Source: Flavobacteriales bacterium (GTDB lineage: Bacteria > Bacteroidota > Bacteroidia > JACJYZ01). From it: a stretch of 64,000 bases of DNA. This document shows positions 43,818-52,187 of this stretch, in pieces (positions within the stretch are counted from its first letter, which is position 1; every line of letters starts with the position of its first letter). The notes under the pieces were generated by a model that saw only the letters and a list, made by a program, of their open reading frames with translations, searched no databases and was not told where the DNA came from. Both the position numbers and the translations under genes were made by a program. The stretch covers positions 558,001-622,000 of the forward strand of contig JACJYZ010000004.1 of the NCBI GenBank assembly GCA_020635855.1. The letters are read 5' to 3'.

Positions 43818-43837
43818 GGTTGGAAAACGCAGGATTG

Positions 43838-43845
43838 CAAATTTA
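43838..43845 (-). promoter_or_regulatory. Candidate -7 box for sprE
   Basis: The minus strand reads TAAATTTG, an exact TAnnTTTG match, 20 bases before the ATG of the sprE-like gene. Confidence 0.45.
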
Positions 43846-43990
43846 TTTTATTTTTTGGCAGTTTCCCGAAGAATGAGAAGCACCCGGACATTTGAGGGCA
43901 GAATTCACATAGGATTCCATAAATAATTCATACGGATAGGTAGGCTTGTCCCATTGCATTGGCCGGTTTTTCGGATATTTGCCATCTGTT

Positions 43991-44866
43991 ATGGTGGAAG
44001 CCAAAAAGAAAAAGTTAGGCCAGCGGCTTAAAAACAAATACCGCCTGGTGATTATGAACGACAGCTCCTTCGAAGAAAAGCTGTCGATCAGACTCACACC
44101 CCTGAACGTTTATACCTTGATCGGTGCCAGCATCATCGTACTGATCACCTTGGGGATCACACTTGTTGCATTCACACCCCTTCGCCAATATGTGCCCGGA
44201 TACACCACCGGACAATTGCGTAAACAATCGCTGTTGAATACCATCAGCATTGATTCGCTCCAGGACAAACTGCGGATGCAGGAACAGTACCTGAACAGCC
44301 TGAGGGATGTGTTGAGCGGAAATGACAGCACGCATGTACAGGCTGATGGGAATACCCCGGCCAACAATACCACCAACTACGAAAAACTGGAAATTTCCAA
44401 GTCGGACGCCGAAAAGGCACTGATCGAAAAAATAGAATCCGAAGACAAGTACAACCTGGCTTTCAATGAACCTGTTCAACACGCGGGAAGCAAAGTTGAC
44501 CAGCTGTTCTACTGTCCGCTGAAAGGTTTGATCACAAGCCGGTTTGATGCCCTTCAGAAACACTTCGGGATTGATGTGGTCGCCAAGAAAGACGAGCCTG
44601 TGAAGGCCACCCTGAATGGCAAGGTGATATTGGCAACATGGACTTCGGAAACAGGATATGTGATTGCGCTGCAACACAAAGGCAACCTGGTCTCCTTCTA
44701 TAAGCACAATTCGGTGTTGCTGAAAAAGGTAGGGGAGTTTGTTCGCGCCGGAGAAGCCATCGCCATTGTAGGTGATTCGGGTGAACTGACCAGCGGGCCG
44801 CACCTGCATTTCGAGTTGTGGCACGACGGTCAGGCCATCAATCCGGAAGATTACATGGTGTTCTGA
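43991..44866 (+). CDS. M23 (LytM) family peptidoglycan endopeptidase, membrane-anchored
   Basis: 291 aa from ATG 43991 (MVEAKKKKLGQRLKNKYRL); the frame is open 15 codons further upstream, but this basic start before the helix fits the family. One membrane helix at ~38-60 (LIGASIIVLITLGITLVAF) is followed by a short coiled coil (~75-105). The LytM domain at ~185-290 has all zinc ligands: His and Asp in KHFGIDVVAKKDEPV, and HxH in SGPHLHFELWHDG. It is therefore a probable active endopeptidase that opens peptide cross-links during growth or daughter-cell separation. The GH3-family gene starts ten bases after its stop. Confidence 0.9.
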   Translation: MVEAKKKKLGQRLKNKYRLVIMNDSSFEEKLSIRLTPLNVYTLIGASIIVLITLGITLVAFTPLRQYVPGYTTGQLRKQSLLNTISIDSLQDKLRMQEQYLNSLRDVLSGNDSTHVQADGNTPANNTTNYEKLEISKSDAEKALIEKIESEDKYNLAFNEPVQHAGSKVDQLFYCPLKGLITSRFDALQKHFGIDVVAKKDEPVKATLNGKVILATWTSETGYVIALQHKGNLVSFYKHNSVLLKKVGEFVRAGEAIAIVGDSGELTSGPHLHFELWHDGQAINPEDYMVF

Positions 44867-44876
44867 TTCCTGTCGC

Positions 44877-46394
44877 ATGAGCCTGAAAGCATCCCTGAGT
44901 ATCCCCTTCGCCCGATGGATCCACCGTCAACAGGTAACGGCAGCCTCACATGCCGTGGAAGTTCAGCAGAAGTGGTTGCAACGGCTGCTCCAAAACGCCA
45001 GGGCCACGCACTTCGGAAAGGAGCATGATTTCTCCCACATCCGGGATCACAAAACGTTTACACAAAAGGTACCCCTGCGGGACTATGAAGCCCTCAAACC
45101 GTGGATTGAAAAAGTGGTGGCGGGAGAACCTGATGTACTCTGGCCAGGGCAACCGATTTATCTCAGCAAAACATCAGGCACCACATCGGGTACCAAGTTC
45201 ATTCCGATTACCAAAGACTCCATCCCCAACCACATACACACCGCCAGAAATGCGCTGTTGAGCTACATTGCCACTACACGCAAGGCACAATTCGTGGACG
45301 GGAAAATGATCTTCCTTTCCGGAAGCCCGGAACTGATGAAGAAAAACGGAATTCTGACCGGGCGGTTGTCGGGAATCGTAAACCACCACGTACCCGGCTA
45401 CCTGCGCTCCAACCAACTGCCATCTTATACCACCAACTGCATAGACGACTGGGAAACCAAAGTGGATGCGATCGTGGAAGAAACCATGAACGAAGACATG
45501 CGGTTGATCAGCGGCATTCCCTCATGGGTACAGATGTATTTTGAAAAATTGCTGCTGCGTACCGGTAAGGAAACCATCCGGGAGGTTTTCCCCAATTTTT
45601 CACTTTTCGTCTATGGCGGCGTTAACTATGCGCCCTACCGGCCGGTGTTTGAAAAAGCCATTGGGGGTAAGATCGATTCGGTTGAACTGTACCCCGCATC
45701 CGAAGGCTTCATCGCATTCCAGGATGTACAGGGTGAAGAAGGCCTGCTGCTGAATGTGGACAACGGTATTTACTTCGAGTTTGTTCCGCTGGATGAATAT
45801 GACCGCCCAAACCCTACACGTCTTTCACTCGCCGATGTGGAACTGGGCGTGAACTATGCGTTACTCCTCAGTACAAACGCAGGTCTGTGGGCATACAGCA
45901 TCGGCGACACCGTGAAGTTTGTTTCCAAAAATCCCTACAGGCTGATCGTCACCGGACGCATCAAACACTTCATCTCCGCATTCGGAGAACACGTGATCGG
46001 CGAAGAAGTGGATGGCGCCATGCAAATCGCAGCACGAGAATTCGGTGCGGAGATCATTGAATTTTCCGTTGCACCCCAGATCAAACCAACGACCGGTCTG
46101 CCCTACCATGAATGGTTCATCGAGTTTGCGAAAAAGCCTGCCGACATGGATGGGTTCAGGCATCGCGTGGATGAACTGATGCAGGAAAAGAACATCTACT
46201 ACCGGGATCTGCTGGAAGGCAACATCCTACAGACCCTGGTGATCCGGGAGGTCGTGAAAGACGGTTTCATCGCCTACATGAAATCGGTCGGAAAGCTGGG
46301 TGGTCAGAACAAAGTACCCCGGTTGTCCAACGACCGCCAACTCGCCGATGGGCTCACACCGTTCATTTCCCCGGGAAATGTTTCTCCTGTTTAA
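44877..46394 (+). CDS. GH3 auxin-responsive-promoter family protein (acyl-adenylating enzyme fold)
   Basis: 505 aa. The adenylate-forming core motif is YLSKTSGTTSGTKFIPITKD (GH3 motif I), with YGGVNYAPYRPVFEKAIGG and LYPASEGFIAFQD as motif II, and YSIGDTVKFVSKNPYRLIVT, GRIKHFISAFGEHVIGEEVD as motif III. Plant GH3 enzymes join auxin or jasmonate to amino acids. Bacterial members are common in Bacteroidota, and their substrate is unknown; a carboxylic acid-amine ligation is the best guess. It follows the M23 gene closely and precedes dxr by 18 bases, so it may be co-transcribed with the former. Confidence 0.85.
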   Translation: MSLKASLSIPFARWIHRQQVTAASHAVEVQQKWLQRLLQNARATHFGKEHDFSHIRDHKTFTQKVPLRDYEALKPWIEKVVAGEPDVLWPGQPIYLSKTSGTTSGTKFIPITKDSIPNHIHTARNALLSYIATTRKAQFVDGKMIFLSGSPELMKKNGILTGRLSGIVNHHVPGYLRSNQLPSYTTNCIDDWETKVDAIVEETMNEDMRLISGIPSWVQMYFEKLLLRTGKETIREVFPNFSLFVYGGVNYAPYRPVFEKAIGGKIDSVELYPASEGFIAFQDVQGEEGLLLNVDNGIYFEFVPLDEYDRPNPTRLSLADVELGVNYALLLSTNAGLWAYSIGDTVKFVSKNPYRLIVTGRIKHFISAFGEHVIGEEVDGAMQIAAREFGAEIIEFSVAPQIKPTTGLPYHEWFIEFAKKPADMDGFRHRVDELMQEKNIYYRDLLEGNILQTLVIREVVKDGFIAYMKSVGKLGGQNKVPRLSNDRQLADGLTPFISPGNVSPV

Positions 46395-46412
46395 AGTTAT
46401 CTTTACGCCATT

Positions 46413-47585
46413 ATGACGCTCCCGGAAAAAAGACGACTGGCCCTATTGGGTTCAACAGGATCCATCGGCAGGCAGGCGCTTGAAGTGGTGGCGGAGCAAT
46501 CCGACAGCTTTGAAGTGGAAGTGCTCACGGCACAAAACAACGCCGACCTGCTGATCGAACAGGCCATGGCGTTTCGTCCGAATGCCGTGGTCATCGGGAA
46601 TAAGGATGCATATGACAAAGTGCGTTCGGCCCTGGCATCTCATGACGTGAAAGTGTATGCCGGACCCGATGCGCTGGAGCAGGTGGTGGAGATGGAAAGC
46701 ATCGACCTTGTGCTGACCGCCCTGGTGGGTGCCGCCGGACTCACACCCACCCTGAAAGCCATCGAAGCCGGGAAAGCCATCGCACTGGCCAACAAGGAAA
46801 CACTGGTGGTGGCGGGAGAGCTGGTCACCCAAAAGGCAAAAGAAACCGGTGTGAACATCTACCCGGTGGATTCGGAACATTCGGCCATCTTCCAGTGCCT
46901 CGCCGGAGAATTTCACAACCCGGTGGAGAAGATCATCCTCACAGCCTCCGGCGGTCCGTTCAGGGGCATGAAAACAGAAGCCCTTCACAACATCACGCGT
47001 GAACAGGCGCTGGCCCATCCCAACTGGACCATGGGAAACAAAATCACCATTGATTCTGCTACCCTGATGAACAAAGGATTGGAAGTGATCGAAGCCCGCT
47101 GGCTCTTCGGCCTGCAACCCGACCAGATCGAGGTGGTGGTGCACCCGCAAAGCATCATCCATTCCATGGTGCAATTCACCGACGGCTCCATCAAGGCCCA
47201 GATGGGTTTGCCGGATATGAAGCTGCCCATTCAATATGCGCTGGCATACCCGTACCGGTTACCGAACACATTCCCGCGTTTCGATTTTACCGCCTATCCC
47301 ACCTTACATTTCGAACAACCCGACCGGACGTCATTCCCTTGCCTGCAACTGGCATACGATGCGATGAAAAAAGGCGGAAATGCACCGTGCGTGATGAACG
47401 CCGCCAATGAAGTGGCTGTTGAGGCATTCCTTCAAAACCGGATCGGCTTCACAGACATTCCGAATGTGGTAGAGCAATGCCTGTCAGGCATGCATTTCAT
47501 ACCCAAACCCCACCTGAACGATTACCTGGAAACCGACCTGGAAACGCGGAATGTCGCCAGGGAGCATGTTACGGTCAGCCGCTAA
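46413..47585 (+). CDS. dxr: 1-deoxy-D-xylulose-5-phosphate reductoisomerase
   Basis: 390 aa, standard length. The NADPH Rossmann motif is LALLGSTGSIGRQALEVVAE, and the catalytic region has NKETLVVAGELV, VDSEHSAIFQCL and LTASGGPFRGMKTEAL, then NWTMGNKITIDSATLMNKGL. It converts DXP to MEP, the committed step of isoprenoid precursor synthesis, which here would also supply the polyprenyl carriers used by the glycosylation locus. A near-consensus box TATCTTTA at 46398-46405 precedes the ATG by seven bases. Confidence 0.98.
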   Translation: MTLPEKRRLALLGSTGSIGRQALEVVAEQSDSFEVEVLTAQNNADLLIEQAMAFRPNAVVIGNKDAYDKVRSALASHDVKVYAGPDALEQVVEMESIDLVLTALVGAAGLTPTLKAIEAGKAIALANKETLVVAGELVTQKAKETGVNIYPVDSEHSAIFQCLAGEFHNPVEKIILTASGGPFRGMKTEALHNITREQALAHPNWTMGNKITIDSATLMNKGLEVIEARWLFGLQPDQIEVVVHPQSIIHSMVQFTDGSIKAQMGLPDMKLPIQYALAYPYRLPNTFPRFDFTAYPTLHFEQPDRTSFPCLQLAYDAMKKGGNAPCVMNAANEVAVEAFLQNRIGFTDIPNVVEQCLSGMHFIPKPHLNDYLETDLETRNVAREHVTVSR

Positions 47586-47642
47586 TCCCGGCCACGCAGG
47601 TCATAGCACACGTTCATGGGGTGGTCCATCCCCACATTTTAT

Positions 47643-47650
47643 TACATTTG
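47643..47650 (+). promoter_or_regulatory. Candidate -7 box for the B12-binding protein gene
   Basis: TACATTTG is an exact TAnnTTTG match, 20 bases before ATG 47671. It supports that start over the longer frame from 47551, which overlaps dxr. Confidence 0.45.
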
Positions 47651-47670
47651 TACGGAACCAAGCAAGTACC

Positions 47671-48078
47671 ATGAAGCGACCCATCCGAGTGTTGATAGCG
47701 AAAGTGGGCCTGGACGGCCACGACCGCGGCGCCAAAGTGATCGCATCGTTTTTGCGCGACGCCGGCATGGAGGTGATCTATTCGGGCCTGAGACAAACCC
47801 CGGAAAAGGTGGTGAATGCGGCGCTTCAGGAAGATGTGGATGCCATCGGGATCAGCATCCTTTCAGGTGCACACATGACTGTATTTCCCAAGGTACTGGA
47901 CCTGATGAAAGAAAAAGGCATGAACGATGTGCTGCTTACGGGCGGAGGCATCATTCCCGAACAGGACATCCGGAAGCTATCCGAAATGGGCGTAGGCAAA
48001 CTGTTCGGCGCGGGAACGGAAACAGGAGAGATCGTCCACTACATTCAGGAATGGGTTCAGGAACACAAACACATTTGA
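47671..48078 (+). CDS. Stand-alone cobalamin (B12)-binding domain protein
   Basis: 135 aa. The B12 motif DxHxxG is exact in KVGLDGHDRGAKVIASFLRD, followed by the cobalamin-pocket text ISILSGAHMTVFPKVLDLM and LLTGGGIIPEQDIRKLSEMG. It corresponds to the C-terminal domain of methylmalonyl-CoA-type mutases (as in small subunits of isobutyryl- or ethylmalonyl-CoA mutase). No large mutase subunit is in the window. The neighbour 18 bases downstream is an enoyl-CoA hydratase, pointing to acyl-CoA metabolism. The long frame from 47551 was rejected because it overlaps dxr and the promoter box. Confidence 0.88.
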   Translation: MKRPIRVLIAKVGLDGHDRGAKVIASFLRDAGMEVIYSGLRQTPEKVVNAALQEDVDAIGISILSGAHMTVFPKVLDLMKEKGMNDVLLTGGGIIPEQDIRKLSEMGVGKLFGAGTETGEIVHYIQEWVQEHKHI

Positions 48079-48096
48079 ATACATAAGATCATACCC

Positions 48097-48885
48097 ATGG
48101 AAAGTGTCGCATATCAAAACTTATTGGCGGAGGTAAAGGCCGGCATCCTCACCATCACCATCAACCGGCCCGACAAAATGAACGCGCTCAACCGCGCCAC
48201 CCTGGATGAGATCAAAACCGCCATCCTGGAGGCCAGCGACGATCCCGAAGTGAAAGGGATCATCATCACCGGAGCCGGTGAAAAAGCCTTTGTTGCCGGA
48301 GCCGACATCAAGGAATTCCTGGATATTTCAGTGGCCGAAGGAAAGGCCTTCGCAGCCAGCGGGCAGACCATTTTTAAAATGATCGAGCATTGTCCGAAAC
48401 CGGTCATCGCTGCGGTCAACGGATTCGCACTGGGCGGAGGTTGTGAGTTGGCAATGGCATGTCACCTGCGGGTGGCCAGCGAAAATGCCCGTTTCGGACA
48501 ACCGGAAGTGAACCTCGGTCTGATCCCCGGCTACGGCGGTACCCAACGACTCATCCAGTATGTTGGCAAATCAAAAGCCACCGAATTGCTGATGACAGGT
48601 GATATGATTCCGGCACAACAGGCCCTCGAACTCGGACTGGTGAATTACGTCACACCTGCCGATCAACTGATTGTGAAATGTGAAGAGATCCTGGGCAAAA
48701 TCCTGTCCAAATCACCGGTGGCTGTGAAAGGCATCATTCGTTGTGTAGATGCTTATTTTAAAGATGGCGAAGACGGGTTTGCAACGGAAGTGGAAGAATT
48801 CGGACAATGTTTCGGTACAGAAGATTTCAAAGAGGGCACATCCGCCTTTCTTGAAAAAAGAACCCCGGCGTTTCCGGGTAAATAA
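48097..48885 (+). CDS. Enoyl-CoA hydratase/isomerase family protein
   Basis: 262 aa crotonase fold. The CoA-binding/oxyanion region is KAFVAGADIKEFLDIS and AAVNGFALGGGCELAMACHL, with the two catalytic glutamates present: E in GGGCELAMACH and E in GQPEVNLGLIPGYGGTQRL. The active-site pattern is that of short-chain enoyl-CoA hydratase, which adds water to 2-trans-enoyl-CoA in beta-oxidation. A 3-hydroxybutyryl-CoA dehydratase role is equally possible. It is probably co-transcribed with the B12-binding protein. Confidence 0.9.
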   Translation: MESVAYQNLLAEVKAGILTITINRPDKMNALNRATLDEIKTAILEASDDPEVKGIIITGAGEKAFVAGADIKEFLDISVAEGKAFAASGQTIFKMIEHCPKPVIAAVNGFALGGGCELAMACHLRVASENARFGQPEVNLGLIPGYGGTQRLIQYVGKSKATELLMTGDMIPAQQALELGLVNYVTPADQLIVKCEEILGKILSKSPVAVKGIIRCVDAYFKDGEDGFATEVEEFGQCFGTEDFKEGTSAFLEKRTPAFPGK

Positions 48886-48898
48886 ATAACCATGTCTC

Positions 48899-49174
48899 AT
48901 GTACAAACATCTTCACATCAAGGTCAAAGGCAAGGTACAAGGCGTATACTACCGCAAGTCGGCCCAGGAAGCCGCGCAACGATTCGGGATACGCGGATAT
49001 GTGCGCAATGAAAGCGACGGTGACGTGAGGATTGAGGCTGAAGGGGATGACATGCAACTGGACCAATTCGTGACGTGGTGCAGAAAGGGCCCCGAAAGGG
49101 CAGAGGTGGGACGCCTGGAAATATCCGAAGATCCCAGGGTCAGAAACTTTTCTTCGTTTGAAATCATCCGTTGA
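48899..49174 (+). CDS. acyP: Acylphosphatase
   Basis: 91 aa, the usual size. The active-site loop is KVQGVYYRKSAQEAAQ with the phosphate-binding Arg, and the catalytic Asn is in GYVRNESDGDVRIEAEG. It hydrolyses acyl phosphates such as 1,3-bisphosphoglycerate or carbamoyl phosphate. The start at ATG 48899 is 13 bases after the hydratase stop, suggesting the same transcript. Confidence 0.93.
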   Translation: MYKHLHIKVKGKVQGVYYRKSAQEAAQRFGIRGYVRNESDGDVRIEAEGDDMQLDQFVTWCRKGPERAEVGRLEISEDPRVRNFSSFEIIR

Positions 49175-49240
49175 TACAACCGGTTGCCACCAAAGGAACC
49201 ATCGGTATAAATCACATAGCCGGTTAGCCAAATTGCCCGA

Positions 49241-50716
49241 TTGAATCAGATCAAAAAACTGGCCGGACAAACCGCAATCTACGGTTTGAGTAGCATCCTG
49301 GGAAGGGTGCTGAACTACCTGCTCGTTCCCCTGTATACCCGTGAATACCTGAAAACCGAATACGGTGTGGTGATCGAAATGTACGCCTATGTGGCCCTGC
49401 TGATCATCATCCTCACCTATGGCATGGAAACCGCCTATTTCCGGTTTGCCCAAACAGAAAATGATCAGAAGAAGGTGTTCTCAACCGCCATGGGGTCATT
49501 GCTTCTCAGTTCCCTGATCTTTCTCGGACTCGCCATCGGGTTCGCCGGGCCGGTTGCCTCATTACTCGATTATCCCGAGAACAAGGAATATGTGGTGTGG
49601 TTTGCTATGATCGTTGCGTTTGATGCGATCACATCCATCCCGTTTGCCAAGCTTCGACAGGAAAACAAAGCCACGGCATTTGCCACCATCAAACTCATTA
49701 ACATCGCAGTGTACATCGGCCTCAACCTGCTGATGATCCTTGCCGCACCCTACATTTTCCGAAGCGACCTGGGCATGCAAGGCGGACTCATGGACCTCCG
49801 GCCCGGTATCGGGTACATCTTCATCGCCAACCTGATCTCCAGCGGGGTAACGCTTGTGCTGGTGTTACCGGTGATGGCCAAAATGAAGTTGCGGGTCGAT
49901 TGGCACCTGTGGAAGCGCATGATCGGCTATGCATTGCCGCTGCTTGTTATGGGTGTGGCAGGCTCGATCAATGAAACCATGGACCGCCCCCTGCTGAAAT
50001 ATCTGCTTCCCGGAAGCCTCGAAGAACGCCTGGCAGAAGTGGGTGTTTACGGTGCCTGTTACAAGATATCCATCCTGATCAGCCTGTTCATCCAGGCCTT
50101 CCGGTACGCCGCCGAACCTTTTTTCTTTTCCCATGCCAAAACCACCAACTCCAGGCAAACCTATGCCGATGTAATGACCTACTTCTCGGCCGTTTGTGGT
50201 CTGATATTCGTTGCCATTATGGTGAACATGTCAGCGGTTAAATACTTTATCGGACCCCGGTTTCATGTCGGTTTGCAGGTCGTACCCATTCTGTTGATCG
50301 CCAATATTTTTCTTGGTTTCTTTTACAACCTTTCGGTCTGGTACAAGCTTGAGGAAAAAACCCTATACGGAGCACGTATTGCCATACTGGGTGCCCTGAT
50401 CACCCTTGTTGTGAACTGGTACGGGATTCCCAGGTACGGATACATGGCTTCGGCATGGGCTACGCTGGCCTGCTATGCCACAATGGCCATTGTCTCCTAC
50501 GCGGAAGGACGGAAATACTTCCCCGTACCTTATGAACTAACAAAAATACTGGGGTATATAGGGTTGGCACTCGGACTTTACGGAGTGCATCTCTGCCTTC
50601 CTGAAAACACCAACTTTTTGGGCCACCTTGCCAATACATTCCTTATCTTCGTGTATATTTTGGTGGTCGCTTTCACCAACAAATCCTTGCGCAGGTATCT
50701 GCCCGGAAAAGCTTAA
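49241..50716 (+). CDS. Polysaccharide/lipid flippase (MATE-type, Wzx-like)
   Basis: 491 aa starting at TTG 49241 (MNQIKKLAGQTAIYGLSSIL); the first in-frame ATG is ~45 residues further in and would remove the first helix, so TTG is chosen. About 14 membrane helices are visible, for example LNYLLVPLYTREYLKTEYGV, VALLIIILTYGMETAYFRFA, FIANLISSGVTLVLVLPVMA and FRYAAEPFFFSHAKTTNSRQ, the usual pattern of the oligosaccharide-flippase family. It would move lipid-linked saccharides (or lipid II-like precursors) across the inner membrane. It leads a row of genes sharing a strand and short gaps up to 55985. Confidence 0.85.
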   Translation: MNQIKKLAGQTAIYGLSSILGRVLNYLLVPLYTREYLKTEYGVVIEMYAYVALLIIILTYGMETAYFRFAQTENDQKKVFSTAMGSLLLSSLIFLGLAIGFAGPVASLLDYPENKEYVVWFAMIVAFDAITSIPFAKLRQENKATAFATIKLINIAVYIGLNLLMILAAPYIFRSDLGMQGGLMDLRPGIGYIFIANLISSGVTLVLVLPVMAKMKLRVDWHLWKRMIGYALPLLVMGVAGSINETMDRPLLKYLLPGSLEERLAEVGVYGACYKISILISLFIQAFRYAAEPFFFSHAKTTNSRQTYADVMTYFSAVCGLIFVAIMVNMSAVKYFIGPRFHVGLQVVPILLIANIFLGFFYNLSVWYKLEEKTLYGARIAILGALITLVVNWYGIPRYGYMASAWATLACYATMAIVSYAEGRKYFPVPYELTKILGYIGLALGLYGVHLCLPENTNFLGHLANTFLIFVYILVVAFTNKSLRRYLPGKA

Positions 50717-50719
50717 CCC

Positions 50720-51154
50720 ATGGAAGTAAAAATCATCAACCGCTCGAAGCATCCGTTGCCGGAGTATGAAACGAAAGGATCCGCAGGGCTGGATCTAAGG
50801 GCCAACCTGGATCAACCCGTTGAGTTGGATTCGCTGGAAAGAGCCCTGATCCCGACCGGTTTGTTCATTGAACTGCCGCTGGGATTCGAAGCACAGGTGA
50901 GGCCCAGGAGCGGACTTGCCATCAAGAAAGGTGTGACCTTGTTGAATTCACCCGGAACCATCGATGCAGATTACCGCGGTGAAGTGGGTGTGATCCTCGT
51001 CAATTTGTCAAAAGAAAAGTTTGTGGTGCATGATGGCGAACGAATCGCTCAGCTTGTGATCGCACGACACGAACAGGTTACCTGGAAAACGGTGGAAATA
51101 CTGGAAGAGACAGAACGCGGTGCCGGTGGCTTTGGTCATACCGGACGCCAATAA
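50720..51154 (+). CDS. dut: Deoxyuridine triphosphatase
   Basis: 144 aa. The five dUTPase motifs are visible: GSAGLDLRANLD (I), RPRSGLAIKKGVTLL (II), SPGTIDADYRGEVGVILVN (III), GERIAQLVIARH (IV) and the C-terminal RGAGGFGHTGR (V). The homotrimer splits dUTP to dUMP, keeping uracil out of DNA and supplying thymidylate synthesis. It starts three bases after the flippase stop. Confidence 0.97.
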   Translation: MEVKIINRSKHPLPEYETKGSAGLDLRANLDQPVELDSLERALIPTGLFIELPLGFEAQVRPRSGLAIKKGVTLLNSPGTIDADYRGEVGVILVNLSKEKFVVHDGERIAQLVIARHEQVTWKTVEILEETERGAGGFGHTGRQ

Positions 51155-51176
51155 GATACATTAACCGATCATTGCC

Positions 51177-52187
51177 ATGAGAATTGTAATCCCCATGGCG
51201 GGCATGGGAAAGAGGATGCGCCCGCATACGCTTACGGTTCCAAAACCCCTGTTGCCTGTTGCAGGCAAGCCCATCGTACAATGGTTGGTGGAAGACCTGG
51301 TGGCCATGTGCCATGAGAAAGTAGAAGAAGTCGCTTTCGTAATTGGTGATTTCGGAAAGGATGTGGAAAACGCGTTGGTGGCCATTGCCGAAAAACACGG
51401 CGCCAAAGGTACCATCCATTACCAGGAGGAAGCACTCGGCACCGGGCACGCCATCCTGTGCGCCGAACCGGCCCTGAAAGACAAAGTCATCGTTGCCTTC
51501 GCCGATACGTTGTTCATGTCGGATTTTGACCTGGATGAATCCAAAGACGGCGTGATCTGGGTACACAAAGTGGAAGACCCACGTCCGTTCGGCGTGGTGA
51601 AACTAAGTGACAAAGGCCTCATCACCGATTTTGTTGAAAAACCCGAGACATTCGTTTCAGACCTTGCCATTATAGGCATCTATTATTTCAAGGATGGAGA
51701 ACGTCTTCGCCAGGAGTTGCAATACCTGATAGATAACAATGTACGTGACAAGGGCGAGTATCAACTCACAAGTGCCCTTGAAAACATGCGGGCCAAAGGC
51801 GCTGCATTTGCACCGGGGCGCGTGAGTCAATGGCTCGACTGTGGCAACAAGGATGCCACCGTTGACACCAACAAGAGCATGCTCGAACGGTTCAAGGATT
51901 CGGCACTGGTGAGTGAAGATGTTCAGGTGGAAAACGGACTGATTCTCGCTCCCAGTTATGTCGGTAAAGGCGTGGTGATACGCAATTCCATTGTAGGGCC
52001 CCATGCCTCCATCGGTGATCAAACCGTGCTGGAGGATGTGGTCATCCGGGATTCCATTGTGCAACAAAACAGCCGCATCAGGGGTTTGGTTATTGAACAT
52101 TCAATGATCGGCAATCATGTTTCATTGGATCAACCACCGGCAGACATGAGTGTCGGAGATTACACAACCGTTAAATCCAAAGGATGA
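51177..52187 (+). CDS. Sugar-1-phosphate nucleotidyltransferase
   Basis: 336 aa. The catalytic N-terminal domain (1-~230) has the nucleotide motif MRIVIPMAGMGKRMRPHTLT with VPKPLLPVAGKPI, the substrate motif ALGTGHAILCAE and VEDPRPFGVVKL followed by DFVEKPETF. The C-terminal part (~255-325) has hexapeptide left-handed beta-helix repeats (VVIRNSIVGPHASIGDQTVL, RIRGLVIEHSMIGN). This resembles glucose-1-phosphate thymidylyl/uridylyl transferases used for surface polysaccharides; the exact nucleotide and sugar cannot be told. The stop overlaps the following start by four bases (ATGA). Confidence 0.87.
   Translation: MRIVIPMAGMGKRMRPHTLTVPKPLLPVAGKPIVQWLVEDLVAMCHEKVEEVAFVIGDFGKDVENALVAIAEKHGAKGTIHYQEEALGTGHAILCAEPALKDKVIVAFADTLFMSDFDLDESKDGVIWVHKVEDPRPFGVVKLSDKGLITDFVEKPETFVSDLAIIGIYYFKDGERLRQELQYLIDNNVRDKGEYQLTSALENMRAKGAAFAPGRVSQWLDCGNKDATVDTNKSMLERFKDSALVSEDVQVENGLILAPSYVGKGVVIRNSIVGPHASIGDQTVLEDVVIRDSIVQQNSRIRGLVIEHSMIGNHVSLDQPPADMSVGDYTTVKSKG

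Noticed and set aside
46452..47234. Minus-strand 260-codon open frame
   Set aside because: It is antisense to dxr, with a His-rich shadow composition.
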